The position numbers and the translations under genes were made by a program. Shown here piece after piece: positions 45,720-54,186 of a stretch of DNA of 64,000 nucleotides. The notes beneath the pieces were generated by a model. The model made no database searches and had not been told where the DNA came from. It saw nothing but the letters and a program-made list of their open reading frames with translations. The DNA comes from Phycisphaerae bacterium (GTDB lineage Bacteria; Planctomycetota; Phycisphaerae; SM23-33). The DNA lies in NCBI GenBank assembly GCA_011050235.1, contig DRGC01000064.1, forward strand, positions 1 to 64,000, read 5' to 3'. Within the stretch, counting starts at the first letter, position 1; each line of letters begins with the position of its first letter.

Positions 45720-46238
45720 ATGGCTGAGCAACCCGACCGTCCTACCGGCGAGTTGTCGATCGATACGCCGTCGGCCGACGATGTGCCGGCCATGGCGGCG
45801 TTCTATCGTGATCTTTCGCCAGTGGTCGTGCGCGCCTATCGCCCCTATGGATGGAAGGTGACCGAGCCGTCCCTCCGCGATGGTCCGTTCGCGCGCCTGG
45901 CCGACGGCGACGAGGCGGCGCTGATCTTACGAGACGACGCCCGCGCGATCTGGGGCCATGCGTTTCTGTCGGACGTCAAGAGCGGCGCCGCCCATTTCGG
46001 CATCGGCATTCATCAATCGCTGCTGGGCGGCGGCCTCGGCCGAAAGCTCATGGCCGCCCTGCTCGATCAGGCGGGCCGCGAATTGCAGTTGAAGGAAATC
46101 CGCCTCACCTGCGTACAGGACAACGCCGCCGCCGTGGACCTCTATCTGTCCTTCGGCTTCGAGAAAACCAAAGAGTTCATCGAAGAAAACGACGGCCTAC
46201 CCTACTTCGCCATGCGGAAGCTCGTAAGCGACGGGTAA
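45720..46238 (+). CDS. GNAT-family N-acetyltransferase
   Basis: The 172-residue protein has the GNAT layout: substrate-side loops, then IGIHQSLLGGGLGRKLMAAL (motif A, acetyl-CoA pyrophosphate-binding Q/RxxGxG/A), EIRLTCVQDNAAAVDLYLSF and GFEKTKEFIEEN (motif B). It transfers an acetyl group from acetyl-CoA to an amine; the acceptor is unknown. GGGGGG and the ATG at 45720 follow 30 bases after the Lys-rich gene stop, so they may share a message. Confidence 0.88.
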   Translation: MAEQPDRPTGELSIDTPSADDVPAMAAFYRDLSPVVVRAYRPYGWKVTEPSLRDGPFARLADGDEAALILRDDARAIWGHAFLSDVKSGAAHFGIGIHQSLLGGGLGRKLMAALLDQAGRELQLKEIRLTCVQDNAAAVDLYLSFGFEKTKEFIEENDGLPYFAMRKLVSDG

Positions 46239-46258
46239 CCCGCAAGGGCGGGCAATGC

Positions 46259-46307
46259 GTAGTGCGGAATGCGGAGTGGCGATACACCATCCCGCATTCC
46301 GCACTAC
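46259..46307. terminator. Bidirectional hairpin between convergent genes
   Basis: A perfect 16-bp stem (46259-46274 and 46292-46307) with a 17-nt loop lies between the GNAT gene and the minus-strand isomerase gene; it includes the stop codon of the latter (46304-46306). No clear T run, so a repeat-derived terminator is likely. Confidence 0.5.
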
Positions 46308-47095
46308 GGCCGATTCCGCTCGACCATCTCCGTCAGACCCGCGCCAACGGTAAAGGCGGTCTGGAGGAAGGCGGCTTCGTCTTCGTCGTCGCCGAGGGCG
46401 AGTTCCAGGCTGAGCGGCTTGTCGTAGGATGACGCCGCGATCAAGGCCGTCAGGCGGGCCCAGTCGATGTTTCCGCGAAACGGCGTGCGGTGCTGATCGC
46501 CGCTGCCGTCGTTGTCATGCAGATGCACGGCGATCAATCGATCCTTGAGGCGATCCAGGTGGGCCGCGCCGTCGGCTTTTGGCAAGTTGCCGTGGCCGCT
46601 GTCGTAGCACATCCCGACGGCGTCGGCGGGGAAGCTATCGAGCATTCGGCCGATCGCGTCCATCGGGCCGTTTTCCAGGGCGATACGGACGCCGGTGGCC
46701 CCAACGTCGGCGCGTAGCTCGTCCAGCGAGCGATGCAGATGATCCCACCCGGATTGATCATTGCCCCCCGGCACGTGCATGATGACAACTCCGCCGCCGA
46801 GGTCGGCCGTCATCCGAAGACGGTTGCGCACGAGGTCAACACCTCCCTGCCGCTGGGCGTCGTCCGACGACCACCAGCACATCGTCGGCCCGACGGCCCC
46901 GTGCAGGTCCAGCAGCTTCAGGCCCAGCTCGTCCAACTGCCGCTTGATCCGCTCGACGTCGACGGGGGTGTAGACCAGGTCCGTCATGCTCTGATGGCCC
47001 CAGTGAACGTGCGAAAAGCCCGCCTCGGCGATCCGCCGCAGGTGCGGGTGCGGGTCGTTGGTGTCGGATAGGTAGTCGGTCCTGACTGCCAGCAT
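46304..47095 (-). CDS. Sugar phosphate isomerase/epimerase-like TIM-barrel protein
   Basis: The 263-residue protein fits the AP-endonuclease-2 type barrel: GFSHVHWGHQSM, LKLLDLHGAVGP, GVVIMHVPGGND, VRIALENGPM (metal glutamate), VGMCYDSGHGNL (D and H ligands), IAVHLHDNDGSGDQH and a terminal LSLELALG. It probably isomerises a sugar or sugar phosphate. The stop is inside the hairpin at 46259-46307. No neighbour suggests the substrate. Confidence 0.85.
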   Translation of the reverse strand: MLAVRTDYLSDTNDPHPHLRRIAEAGFSHVHWGHQSMTDLVYTPVDVERIKRQLDELGLKLLDLHGAVGPTMCWWSSDDAQRQGGVDLVRNRLRMTADLGGGVVIMHVPGGNDQSGWDHLHRSLDELRADVGATGVRIALENGPMDAIGRMLDSFPADAVGMCYDSGHGNLPKADGAAHLDRLKDRLIAVHLHDNDGSGDQHRTPFRGNIDWARLTALIAASSYDKPLSLELALGDDEDEAAFLQTAFTVGAGLTEMVERNRP

Positions 47096-47171
47096 CAGTT
47101 GGTTTCCTCGCCAACGGCCCCGGCCGATGCGCGTGGGCGCAAGGGCGCGCGTCGCCCTTGGGACGGCCGGC

Positions 47172-47441
47172 TCAGGGCGTCGCTCGCTCGCCGGCCTCCG
47201 TGGGCGCCGGGGCCGGGGAGGCCGGGAGTTCCTTCGTCTCCGGCGGGCGGGCGGTTCTTACGGAGCGTATTGCCGGTGAGGTCGTGGGCGCCGGCCCGGT
47301 GGTTGGGGGCGATGAGACCATAACCGGCACAGGAGCTATCGAAGCTGACTCGGGCGCGGCAACCCAGAAGAAAGCGGCGCCGCCGGCAAGGACAACAACG
47401 ATGACGATGATGATGGTGGTTGTGATTTCGGTCTCTGACAT
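47172..47441 (-). CDS. Small single-pass membrane protein
   Basis: The 89-residue protein begins MSETEITTTIIIVIVVVLAG, a short acidic head followed by a strong transmembrane helix, then a Pro/Ala/Thr-rich tail of low complexity. GGAAAAGGAT precedes the ATG. The gene is short but the helix is clear. Function unknown. Confidence 0.55.
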   Translation of the reverse strand: MSETEITTTIIIVIVVVLAGGAAFFWVAAPESASIAPVPVMVSSPPTTGPAPTTSPAIRSVRTARPPETKELPASPAPAPTEAGERATP

Positions 47442-47506
47442 CTGCGTGATCCTTTTCCTGGCGAGGCCCTCTCCTCAGCCGCCCTGCGCTGTTCATTGCC
47501 ACATAG

Positions 47507-48310
47507 CTACTCGGCGCGGAGGGATTCAAGGGCCTTTTCTGCGGCCTCCTTGACCGCGGGAGTCTCGTCCTGGGTGATCGGGGAGATTGCGTCGATGGCC
47601 CGGGGGTCACCGATGGCGGCCAGCGCCTTGATGGCATCGCGGCGTAATCGCCAATTGTCCGAGTCCAGGCACGCCAGGAGTCGATCGAACATGCTCGAAT
47701 CCCCCATGCGCGCCAACGCGATGGCGGCGCGGGCTCGGATTTCAGCATCGCGATCGTCCAAGACCGTCCGCAAGGCCTCTTCTGCCACCGAGCCGGGAAT
47801 CGGGCCCAGCGCCACCGCAGCGCGGAGCCGGACTTCAGCATCGGGATCGTCCAAGACAGTCGGCAATGCCTCTTCCGCCGCCGAGCCGCCAATATCGCCC
47901 AGCGCCGAAGCTGCCTCACGTCGCAAGGCAACGCTACGACTGGTTAGCGCGTCGACCAGAGCTGGAATCATGTGCTTCCGCAGGGCTTTCACGGTCCGCC
48001 AGGCCTCTAGACTAACAGCATTCCCCGAATAGCGCACCCATCGCGATGGCCTCCAGGCCATCGTCTCGTCCGTCAATAACGCCACGACGTACGGCGCCGC
48101 CGCCTCGGCGTCCTTGCCCTCCAGGCTGCGAACAGCCAGGCACGCCTGCGCCCGGGACTGCGGATCCCAACTTGCCAGGTGCGAAATATACTTTTTGGCA
48201 TCGGCTGACGTCTCCGGCGGGACATCCCACAAGCTCGGCATGTGCGCCGGAGCGCACCCAATAGCCCACATGCACATCGCGACCGCAACAAGCTTCGTCA
48301 CGTTTCTCAT
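47507..48310 (-). CDS. HEAT-repeat lipoprotein
   Basis: The 267-residue product (ATG at 48310) has a lipoprotein signal (MRNVTKLVAVAMCMWAIGC), then helices with the HEAT consensus repeated at about 31-residue spacing: ALRREAASALGDIGGSAAEE, DAEVRLRAAVALGPIPGS, DAEIRARAAIALARMGDS and NWRLRRDAIKALAAIGDP. The repeats form a curved solenoid for protein contacts on the periplasmic side. Partner unknown. An upstream in-frame start at 48364 lacks a signal sequence fit. Confidence 0.88.
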   Translation of the reverse strand: MRNVTKLVAVAMCMWAIGCAPAHMPSLWDVPPETSADAKKYISHLASWDPQSRAQACLAVRSLEGKDAEAAAPYVVALLTDETMAWRPSRWVRYSGNAVSLEAWRTVKALRKHMIPALVDALTSRSVALRREAASALGDIGGSAAEEALPTVLDDPDAEVRLRAAVALGPIPGSVAEEALRTVLDDRDAEIRARAAIALARMGDSSMFDRLLACLDSDNWRLRRDAIKALAAIGDPRAIDAISPITQDETPAVKEAAEKALESLRAE

Positions 48311-48438
48311 GTCCAATGCTCCAACTATCCGCAACGCCGTCCTTGTTATCGGCGAGTATAGCACCGTTCACGACGAAGGCAATCCGCCATGATCGCCTTC
48401 TTGACGACAGCTCAGCGGACATGGTAGGCATATCGCCC

Positions 48439-49437
48439 ATGAATGCGATGACCCCACGCGAACGTTTCAAGGCGATCATGAACTTTCAGCCGTTCGATCG
48501 GCTGCCGGTGGTGGAGTGGTGCATGTGGTGGGACGAGACGACCGACCGCTGGGGCCACGATGGGCTGGCCGACGACCTCCGCGGGCGCGACCTGCAGCGA
48601 CACTTCGGGCTGGATATCTGGGTGCAGACCGGCATCGGCATGGGCCCGGTGCCCAACGTTACCATCATCGAGCCCGTCATTCGCACCATGGACGAGTACG
48701 TGGCCCTGGTCGCCGGCGGGCTCTATCCGCCCAACGACCAGGCCGTCGACCCGGCGCATTGGCAGCCGTACCTCGGGCCCCAGGCCGCCGGCGACATCGT
48801 TCTGTGGATGACGCTGGACGGGCCCTTCTGGTGGCCGCGGATTCTGCTGGGCGATCAGGAGATGCTGCTGATCTATTACGACGATCCGGAACTGATGCAC
48901 CGGATCATCGCCGACATGACGGCCTACCACCTCCGCACGGTCGACGAGGCGGTCAAGATCGTCAAGCCGGACTTCATGACCTGGGCCGAGGATTTCAGCT
49001 ACAAGCACGGGCCATTGATCGGCCGCGATCTGTTCGACGAGTTCAGCGCCCCCTACTACCGGGCGGTCAGCGACCGGCTGCACGAATACGACATTCCGTG
49101 CATCGTCGATACCGACGGCAACCCGACGATCGCGGTCCCGTGGTTTGTCGATTGCGGCGTGGATGGGCTGCTCCCCTGGGAGGCCCGCGCCGGCTGCGAC
49201 GTGGCGGCCGTCCGCAAGCAGTTCCCCAAACTCCTGATGATCGGCGGCTACGACAAGACCGTCATGTCGCGCGGCGAGCGTGCCATCCGAGCCGAGTTCG
49301 AACGCCTGCTCCCGACGGCCCGAACGGGCGGCTTCATAATAAGCTGCGACCACCAAACCCCACCCGACGTCTCGCTGGAAGACTTCCGACTCTACGTCCG
49401 CTTGTTCCACGAATACGCCAAAGCGGCCGCCTCATGA
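48439..49437 (+). CDS. Uroporphyrinogen decarboxylase (URO-D) family protein
   Basis: The 332-residue protein begins MTPRERFKAIMNFQPFDRLPV-like (typical opening of URO-D family members outside heme synthesis) and has PYLGPQAAGDIVLWMTLDGPFW, DFMTWAEDFSYKHGPLIG, DTDGNPTIAVPWFVDCGVDG and KLLMIGGYDKTVMSRG. Members of this family in Planctomycetota are usually methyltransferase partners or sugar/amine pathway proteins, and rarely HemE. The start at 48439 or 48448 is uncertain. A real HemE is typically longer in conserved sites not seen here. Confidence 0.8.
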   Translation: MNAMTPRERFKAIMNFQPFDRLPVVEWCMWWDETTDRWGHDGLADDLRGRDLQRHFGLDIWVQTGIGMGPVPNVTIIEPVIRTMDEYVALVAGGLYPPNDQAVDPAHWQPYLGPQAAGDIVLWMTLDGPFWWPRILLGDQEMLLIYYDDPELMHRIIADMTAYHLRTVDEAVKIVKPDFMTWAEDFSYKHGPLIGRDLFDEFSAPYYRAVSDRLHEYDIPCIVDTDGNPTIAVPWFVDCGVDGLLPWEARAGCDVAAVRKQFPKLLMIGGYDKTVMSRGERAIRAEFERLLPTARTGGFIISCDHQTPPDVSLEDFRLYVRLFHEYAKAAAS

Positions 49438-49489
49438 CGAACAACCCGATGGGCCACCTACGGCTTTGGCTGCGCCAGCGCCCCAAGGT

Positions 49490-49900
49490 CTAGTCCAGCA
49501 CGTTTGCCTCTCGGACCGTTCCGTCGTCGCCGAACTCGAGCGTGAGGCGGTAAGAAAAGACCATTAGCGCCTTGGGGTTGTAGCCCATGTAGCCGACCTC
49601 GTAAGTAATGGTACTGGTCCGGCCGGTGTCTTTGTCGGTGTCTTGCCAGTCGGGCGGGCCGAGCAGGTCGACCACCTCCTGCGTTGTCAGGCCCTTCAAC
49701 GGATGCTGGGCTAACAGGTCAACGACCATGTGGCCGCGGGTCCCGGCATCGGCAGCAGCCCACGCCGCCGGTGAGAAGGGCTTGGGGTCATACCCGTGGT
49801 AGGTCTTCCAGTAGGCGCAATACCCCCAGTAGCCGACGCTGCCGACAATGATCAGCAACGCCAGCAACGCCAGCAGAACAACATGTGATTTCGTCATCAT
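49490..49900 (-). CDS. Membrane-anchored BamE/SmpA-like small protein
   Basis: The 136-residue protein has an N-terminal transmembrane or signal helix (VVLLALLALLIIVGSVGYW) and a soluble domain with LKGLTTQEVVDLLGPPDWQ, TSTITYEVGYMGY and RLTLEFGDDGTVREANV. The G-x-T-x-x-E-V-x-x-L-G-x-P motif is typical of the BamE/SmpA fold. It would sit on the periplasmic side. Function is not inferable further. Confidence 0.7.
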   Translation of the reverse strand: MMTKSHVVLLALLALLIIVGSVGYWGYCAYWKTYHGYDPKPFSPAAWAAADAGTRGHMVVDLLAQHPLKGLTTQEVVDLLGPPDWQDTDKDTGRTSTITYEVGYMGYNPKALMVFSYRLTLEFGDDGTVREANVLD

Positions 49901-49911
49901 CGAACTCGCTC

Positions 49912-50793
49912 CTACCGAAGCCCGGCCACCCAGTCTGCAACGAGGGAGGCCAGTTGGTCTTCTTTGCCGGCGAAGTAGTGGTCGGTGGTCTTGATGATCT
50001 CGACGGCCAGGGGCGCGCCTGGGTGGCGGAGCTTTTCGAGCAGTTCGACGTTTTGCTCGATGCCGGTGGCGTAGCCGGCGTCGTCGGAGCCGAAGATCGC
50101 CAGGGCTGGGGTTGTCAGCTTCGGCCAGCTCGATTCGGCCATCACGTCGGGGTCGCTGAAGGCGAAGACCCCCGCAATGGTCGGATTGTCAAACATCGAC
50201 AGGAATGCAGCCGCACTGAGGAACCGTTCTGGGCGCATTGCGGCGGGATCGGCTTCGACGAGCTTGCGGGCTTCGGCCAATTGCTCCTCCAGCGGGGGGT
50301 CGCCGTCTTGGCGCAGATTGTGAGAGAGCGTGTCGCCGGGTGAGAGCACGATCAGGCCGACCAGATCGGCGTCGGTCGCCTGGGCGGCTACGTGTGCGAC
50401 CTTGACCGCCCCCGCGCTGTGACCGCTCAAAACAATCCGCCTGGCGCCCCGCTCGCGGGCGAAGGCCAGCCACGCGTCCAGGTCGCACGTACACTGGCTG
50501 AAGATGTCCCGCCGTGTGCCGATCTGCCAGCTCTCGCGCTGCGGGCCCGCGCTTCGGCCGATGACGTAGGCCTCCGCGTCGTGGCCGCGCGTGTTGACGG
50601 TCAGAAAGCTCACCCCCACCGCCGTCAGCGCCTCGGCCAGTGGATTGATGAACGGCTCCTGGTAGAAATTGCTGCACGCCCCATGCACGTGCACCACACA
50701 CGTCGACCCGCCGTCGGGCGCAGCGAACCACAGCCCATGATTCACCAACCCATCGGCCGTATCACACGCAACAAGTTCCGCCTTGATCGCCAT
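49912..50793 (-). CDS. Alpha/beta hydrolase
   Basis: The 293-residue protein has an oxyanion-hole segment (CVVHVHGACSNFYQEPFIN), SVLTVNTRGHD-type strand, the nucleophile elbow IVLSGHSAGAVKVAHVA (G-H-S-A-G), a LAIFGSDDAGYATG acid loop and a late histidine in TTDHYFAG. This is an alpha/beta hydrolase catalytic triad arrangement; it probably hydrolyses an ester or amide. No signal peptide. It is 11 bases from the neighbouring small protein gene on the same strand. Confidence 0.88.
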   Translation of the reverse strand: MAIKAELVACDTADGLVNHGLWFAAPDGGSTCVVHVHGACSNFYQEPFINPLAEALTAVGVSFLTVNTRGHDAEAYVIGRSAGPQRESWQIGTRRDIFSQCTCDLDAWLAFARERGARRIVLSGHSAGAVKVAHVAAQATDADLVGLIVLSPGDTLSHNLRQDGDPPLEEQLAEARKLVEADPAAMRPERFLSAAAFLSMFDNPTIAGVFAFSDPDVMAESSWPKLTTPALAIFGSDDAGYATGIEQNVELLEKLRHPGAPLAVEIIKTTDHYFAGKEDQLASLVADWVAGLR

Positions 50794-50821
50794 TTTGATC
50801 CCGCCTGATTTCGTCTCGCTT

Positions 50822-52081
50822 CTAGACCAGCCCCGCGACGCGGTTGTCCATGGCTTGTTGGTCGGCGGTGAAGGATAGCAGGCCGGCGAGGTTTAGGAGG
50901 GAGTCCAGGCCGATCTGTTTGGAGGCCAGGGCGTCGGCCCAGTTGGCGAGCTTGGGGATCTTGCCCTCGGCGGCGCTGGTGGCGAGCTGATCGGGCGTCC
51001 ATCGCGGGAGAAGATCGCCGCAGTTGCGGTCGGCCAAGAACGTGACCAGATCGTCCGGCCCCATCGAATCGAGGTCCTCGGCCTCCAGCGCGTCGACGCA
51101 GGCGATGAGCGCCTCGTCAACATCCCAAAGCGTTTCGAAACGGACGGCCGCCGGGTCGACGCCGTCGGCGAAGGTCGGTTGAAAGTCGACGCCCGTGCGG
51201 TCGGTGAGCTGATCGACCTCGAAGCCGGGGTAGAGGAAGTCCTTGGCGCTCTTGGGCGGGATGGTCAGCACGTCGACGCCGAGGGTGTCGCGGACCTGCC
51301 CGCCGCTGCGGATGCTGGCGGCGATCTGGCGGGCGGGGGTTTGGCCGGCCTGGCGCAGCTCGCGGATGATGCGCTGCGAGGCCATCATCGCCCGCTCGCC
51401 CACGAGCGCCCCGTCGCCGAGGCCGTTGTCGGCGGTGAAGGCGCCGAGCCGCCCCATGAACACGTTGACGAACTGCGGCTTGGCGATTCGGGCGATCACA
51501 TAGTTCTGCCTGGCCGAGAAGCCCAGCGTGTGGTTGACCGGAATCCCCTCGGCCGAGAGGCGCTGCGTCGCCAGCACGCCCGCCGGGGTGAAGGGGATCT
51601 TGACGATGAACCGCTCGGGACAGATCGCGTGGTATCGCTTGGCGGTCGCGACGGCGGCGTCGACGTCGTGGGCGAGGTCGGTGTGCTCCTCGACGGAGAC
51701 GAACGCGTCGAACTGCTCCACCAGCCGCAGGCCGTGATAAGCATTGAGGATGAAGGCCAGCTCGAGCAATTGCTCGCGATCGGTGAGCTTGGCGCCTTTG
51801 AGCGCCGCGGCAGCCTCGGGTACGAGCGCGTCGTAGGCGCCGGCCTGGATTTCCTTGTTCAGCAGCGTGTTGTTGGTCGTCAGGGCGGTGAACTCATCGG
51901 TGTAGAGGTGGCGGATGTCGGTGATGTTGCCGGTATCCAGCCACAGTTCGCTGCCGAGCTCGCCCGCCCGCCGCCACATCCCGTTGGTGCCGAACTGCCC
52001 GCCGCGCTTGCCGAAGTGCGGGGTGAAGTCCTTGCGGATGAACTCACTGATTCGGCCCTCGACGCTTGCAGCTAGTGACAT
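50822..52081 (-). CDS. Transaldolase family protein
   Basis: The 419-residue product starts MSLAASVEGRISEFIRKDFT (ATG at 52081; AAGGG upstream). It contains SELWLDTGNITDIRHL (first strand), TALTTNNTLLNKEIQ, ICPERFIVKIPFTPAGVLAT with the Schiff-base lysine in VKIPFTP, and IPVNHTLGFSARQNYVIA. Transaldolase transfers a dihydroxyacetone unit in the pentose phosphate pathway. The protein is longer than typical transaldolase (about 320) because of an extra C-terminal region, so it may belong to the larger subclass. xylB at 14.4 kb feeds the same pathway. Confidence 0.85.
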   Translation of the reverse strand: MSLAASVEGRISEFIRKDFTPHFGKRGGQFGTNGMWRRAGELGSELWLDTGNITDIRHLYTDEFTALTTNNTLLNKEIQAGAYDALVPEAAAALKGAKLTDREQLLELAFILNAYHGLRLVEQFDAFVSVEEHTDLAHDVDAAVATAKRYHAICPERFIVKIPFTPAGVLATQRLSAEGIPVNHTLGFSARQNYVIARIAKPQFVNVFMGRLGAFTADNGLGDGALVGERAMMASQRIIRELRQAGQTPARQIAASIRSGGQVRDTLGVDVLTIPPKSAKDFLYPGFEVDQLTDRTGVDFQPTFADGVDPAAVRFETLWDVDEALIACVDALEAEDLDSMGPDDLVTFLADRNCGDLLPRWTPDQLATSAAEGKIPKLANWADALASKQIGLDSLLNLAGLLSFTADQQAMDNRVAGLV

Positions 52082-52277
52082 GGGTCTGGCCCTTTCCGCC
52101 GGCCGATGTTGGGCCCGGTCCATACCACCTTAGCGGCCGGGCGGGCGCGAATCAAACTCCCATCGCAAGCCGCGACCGCAACGGGCGAACGGATTCAAGG
52201 AATCGCCGCCCGCTCGCCGATACACGGCATCAGAGCCTAGCTGCCCGCACACACATCTTTGTGCGCAGAGAGAGGCA

Positions 52278-52715
52278 ATGCACGAGACGCCACACCGACA
52301 TATGGGCCCCCTCGGTCCGCCTCCGCCGGCGCCCGAGCCGGCGTACTATGGGGCCGGGCCCATCGACCTGGCCGGCCACAGCGCCGAGCAGGTTGTGGAG
52401 ATTGTCCTGGGCGTGCTGTGCGGCCGCATGTCGGCCGACGCGGCCTGCCGGGCGCACGGCATCACGCGCGGGCAATACGACGTGTGGCATGGAAACTTCG
52501 TGGAGATCTGCTGGCGGTGCGCCCGCCAGAGGGGGGCCGTGGCGACCGGTAAACTGCGCCGGGCTCGGGACCAACTGGCGCCCCGTCTGCGGGAGGCCTT
52601 TGGCCTGATCCGGGCCGAGCCGCCCAGGGACATCTGGGCATGGGCCAACGAGCGGCTGGCTTCGGCATGGCGGCCGAGTGGACCGCTACCCCTTTGCGAT
52701 GTTAGTTTTTGTTAA
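52278..52715 (+). CDS. Helix-turn-helix, transposase-HTH-like small protein 1
   Basis: The 145-residue protein has, at residues about 35-80, HSAEQVVEIVLGVLCGRMSA and DAACRAHGITRGQYDVWHGN, an HTH of the kind found in IS3-type transposase OrfA (InsE-like). No catalytic DDE domain follows. GAGAGGCA precedes the ATG. It is a paralogue of the gene at 52948-53277 and both may be domesticated from a transposon. The basic Pro-rich N-terminus is unlike a transposase. Confidence 0.6.
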   Translation: MHETPHRHMGPLGPPPPAPEPAYYGAGPIDLAGHSAEQVVEIVLGVLCGRMSADAACRAHGITRGQYDVWHGNFVEICWRCARQRGAVATGKLRRARDQLAPRLREAFGLIRAEPPRDIWAWANERLASAWRPSGPLPLCDVSFC

Positions 52716-52799
52716 ATAGTTTCTTGCAGAAATTGGCCGCGAAGACCCCACAATGTAAGAGAATTACGAAAAAACCTACTTCTCAAGATGACTTCCTGG

Positions 52800-52828
52800 T
52801 TGTCTTACTTGGCGCTCGCACTTACAAT
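52800..52828 (+). promoter_or_regulatory. Sigma-70-like promoter before HTH protein 2
   Basis: TTGTCT (52800-52805) and TACAAT (52823-52828) are separated by 17 bases in an AT-rich patch (52690-52900). The ATG lies 120 bases downstream, implying a long leader. Confidence 0.55.
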
Positions 52829-52947
52829 AGGGTAGGACAACAGAACACATCTTACTAGTTGTGGAATCCGGTATCCCGCTGAGAATGCATATCTAAGTCG
52901 AAGCGCGGGAACACGTCGCGTAGGGAGGCGCACCGGAGAGAGAGCCT

Positions 52948-53277
52948 ATGGACTACATCAGCACAAACAACCCCGATGTATCCGATCTAGAAGCAGACAT
53001 TGTCGGCCCGGCGGGTCTTGCCGGGGGACAGACACTGGCCGACGGCACGAAGAAGTGGACGCCCAATCAGGTGCTCTGCATTGTACTTCGTGGCGTATGC
53101 GGCTTTGAGTCGGTGGCCGATATCTGTCAGCGAGAGGGCATCACGCGGGAGCAGTTCGACGCGTGGCGGAGGAAGTTCTCGCGGGCGTGCCAGACGTGGG
53201 CGACAGAGAATCAGCCGACCGACGCCCAGGGCTACCCCGTCGACGCGTACCCCGCAACGGGCTCGGCGGAGGCCTGA
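52948..53277 (+). CDS. Helix-turn-helix, transposase-HTH-like small protein 2
   Basis: The 109-residue acidic protein has an HTH at residues about 37-80: KWTPNQVLCIVLRGVCGFES, VADICQREGITREQFDAWRR, the same module as in the preceding gene (GIT-R-x-Q-x-D-x-W is conserved). GGAGAGAG precedes the ATG. It has no nuclease or transposase domain. Together the pair may regulate expression or be the remains of one mobile element that has been put to use. The upstream 230 bases are AT-rich and carry a good promoter. Confidence 0.6.
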   Translation: MDYISTNNPDVSDLEADIVGPAGLAGGQTLADGTKKWTPNQVLCIVLRGVCGFESVADICQREGITREQFDAWRRKFSRACQTWATENQPTDAQGYPVDAYPATGSAEA

Positions 53278-53310
53278 GTCACCGGGGGGTGGCTGTTAGG
53301 CGGCCCGATT

Positions 53311-54069
53311 CTAGCCGGTGTCAAAACGGACCACGTGTCCCTTCAGATTGGCGAAACGAAATTGCACGTACCCCTGACGCGTGTTATTCTCGCAAGCGAC
53401 TGAATAGTAAACCGTTAGGGACGGCCCATCTTTGTCGGCTGAAAATATTTCTTTCGCATAGCTGACCGATTTGAGCCGTCCTCTTTGACCGATGGTTGCG
53501 GCGATCATCAGCCCAAGTTGGTCTATCGGCAAATTGCGCTGCAGGTTCGGGTGCATCATCACATAGGCATCGCCGGGGCGATCCTTCAATAGATACGTCA
53601 GCAGTTGCTGGCCCCGCTGACGGTAGAGCTGCGTGTCGGCCAAGCCGGTGAACCAATCGTTGCCAAGTCGTTCGCTGGTGACCTCGAAGCTGTCGATCTT
53701 GCCGTCGCGAAAGACCACGTGCGATCGGGCAGCGCCCTTCTCGAAGTTCACGTTCGCCCGGGTGTCGATCCGCTGGGAACCGTTGACATCGGTGCGCTTG
53801 ACAAGAAGACCGTCCGCGCTGACATCGATGAATTTCCCCAGGCGCGTCTGGATTGCCGCCATCCAGGCGGCCAGGACCGGTCGGTCGATGTCGTCCCGCG
53901 CTTCGGCGGTCAGCAGGGCCAGCACCTTGTCCGGATCGCCCGATCCGACAGCTTTGAAGAACGCTCTCTGAGGTTGGGTGCCTCGGCTGGTGGACCACAG
54001 CCACTGCCCCCCCACCAACAGGGCAACCGCCACGACTGCGATCACTCCCACTACGGCGAAAGTCTTCAT
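53311..54069 (-). CDS. Membrane-anchored hypothetical protein
   Basis: The 252-residue protein begins MKTFAVVGVIAVVAVALLVG, an uncleaved signal anchor (ATG at 54069, AGGATC upstream). A domain starting PQRAFFKAVGSGDPDKVLAL follows and resembles the DUF4878/lumazine-binding-type alpha+beta domain. Later strands include VYYSVACENNTRQGYVQFRFANL. It would face the periplasm. No function can be proposed. It lies head-to-tail after the thioredoxin-repeat gene on the same strand. Confidence 0.65.
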   Translation of the reverse strand: MKTFAVVGVIAVVAVALLVGGQWLWSTSRGTQPQRAFFKAVGSGDPDKVLALLTAEARDDIDRPVLAAWMAAIQTRLGKFIDVSADGLLVKRTDVNGSQRIDTRANVNFEKGAARSHVVFRDGKIDSFEVTSERLGNDWFTGLADTQLYRQRGQQLLTYLLKDRPGDAYVMMHPNLQRNLPIDQLGLMIAATIGQRGRLKSVSYAKEIFSADKDGPSLTVYYSVACENNTRQGYVQFRFANLKGHVVRFDTG

Positions 54070-54186
54070 CTTCGGATCCTCAGGCCTGCGGACGGCCCGC
54101 ACTTTCGGGCGACATTCCACGGCCCCCCCTTCGCGCCTACAGGCGCGCCGCCCCAGTGCCTTCCGCCGCCGGCCGGATGTCGCCGT

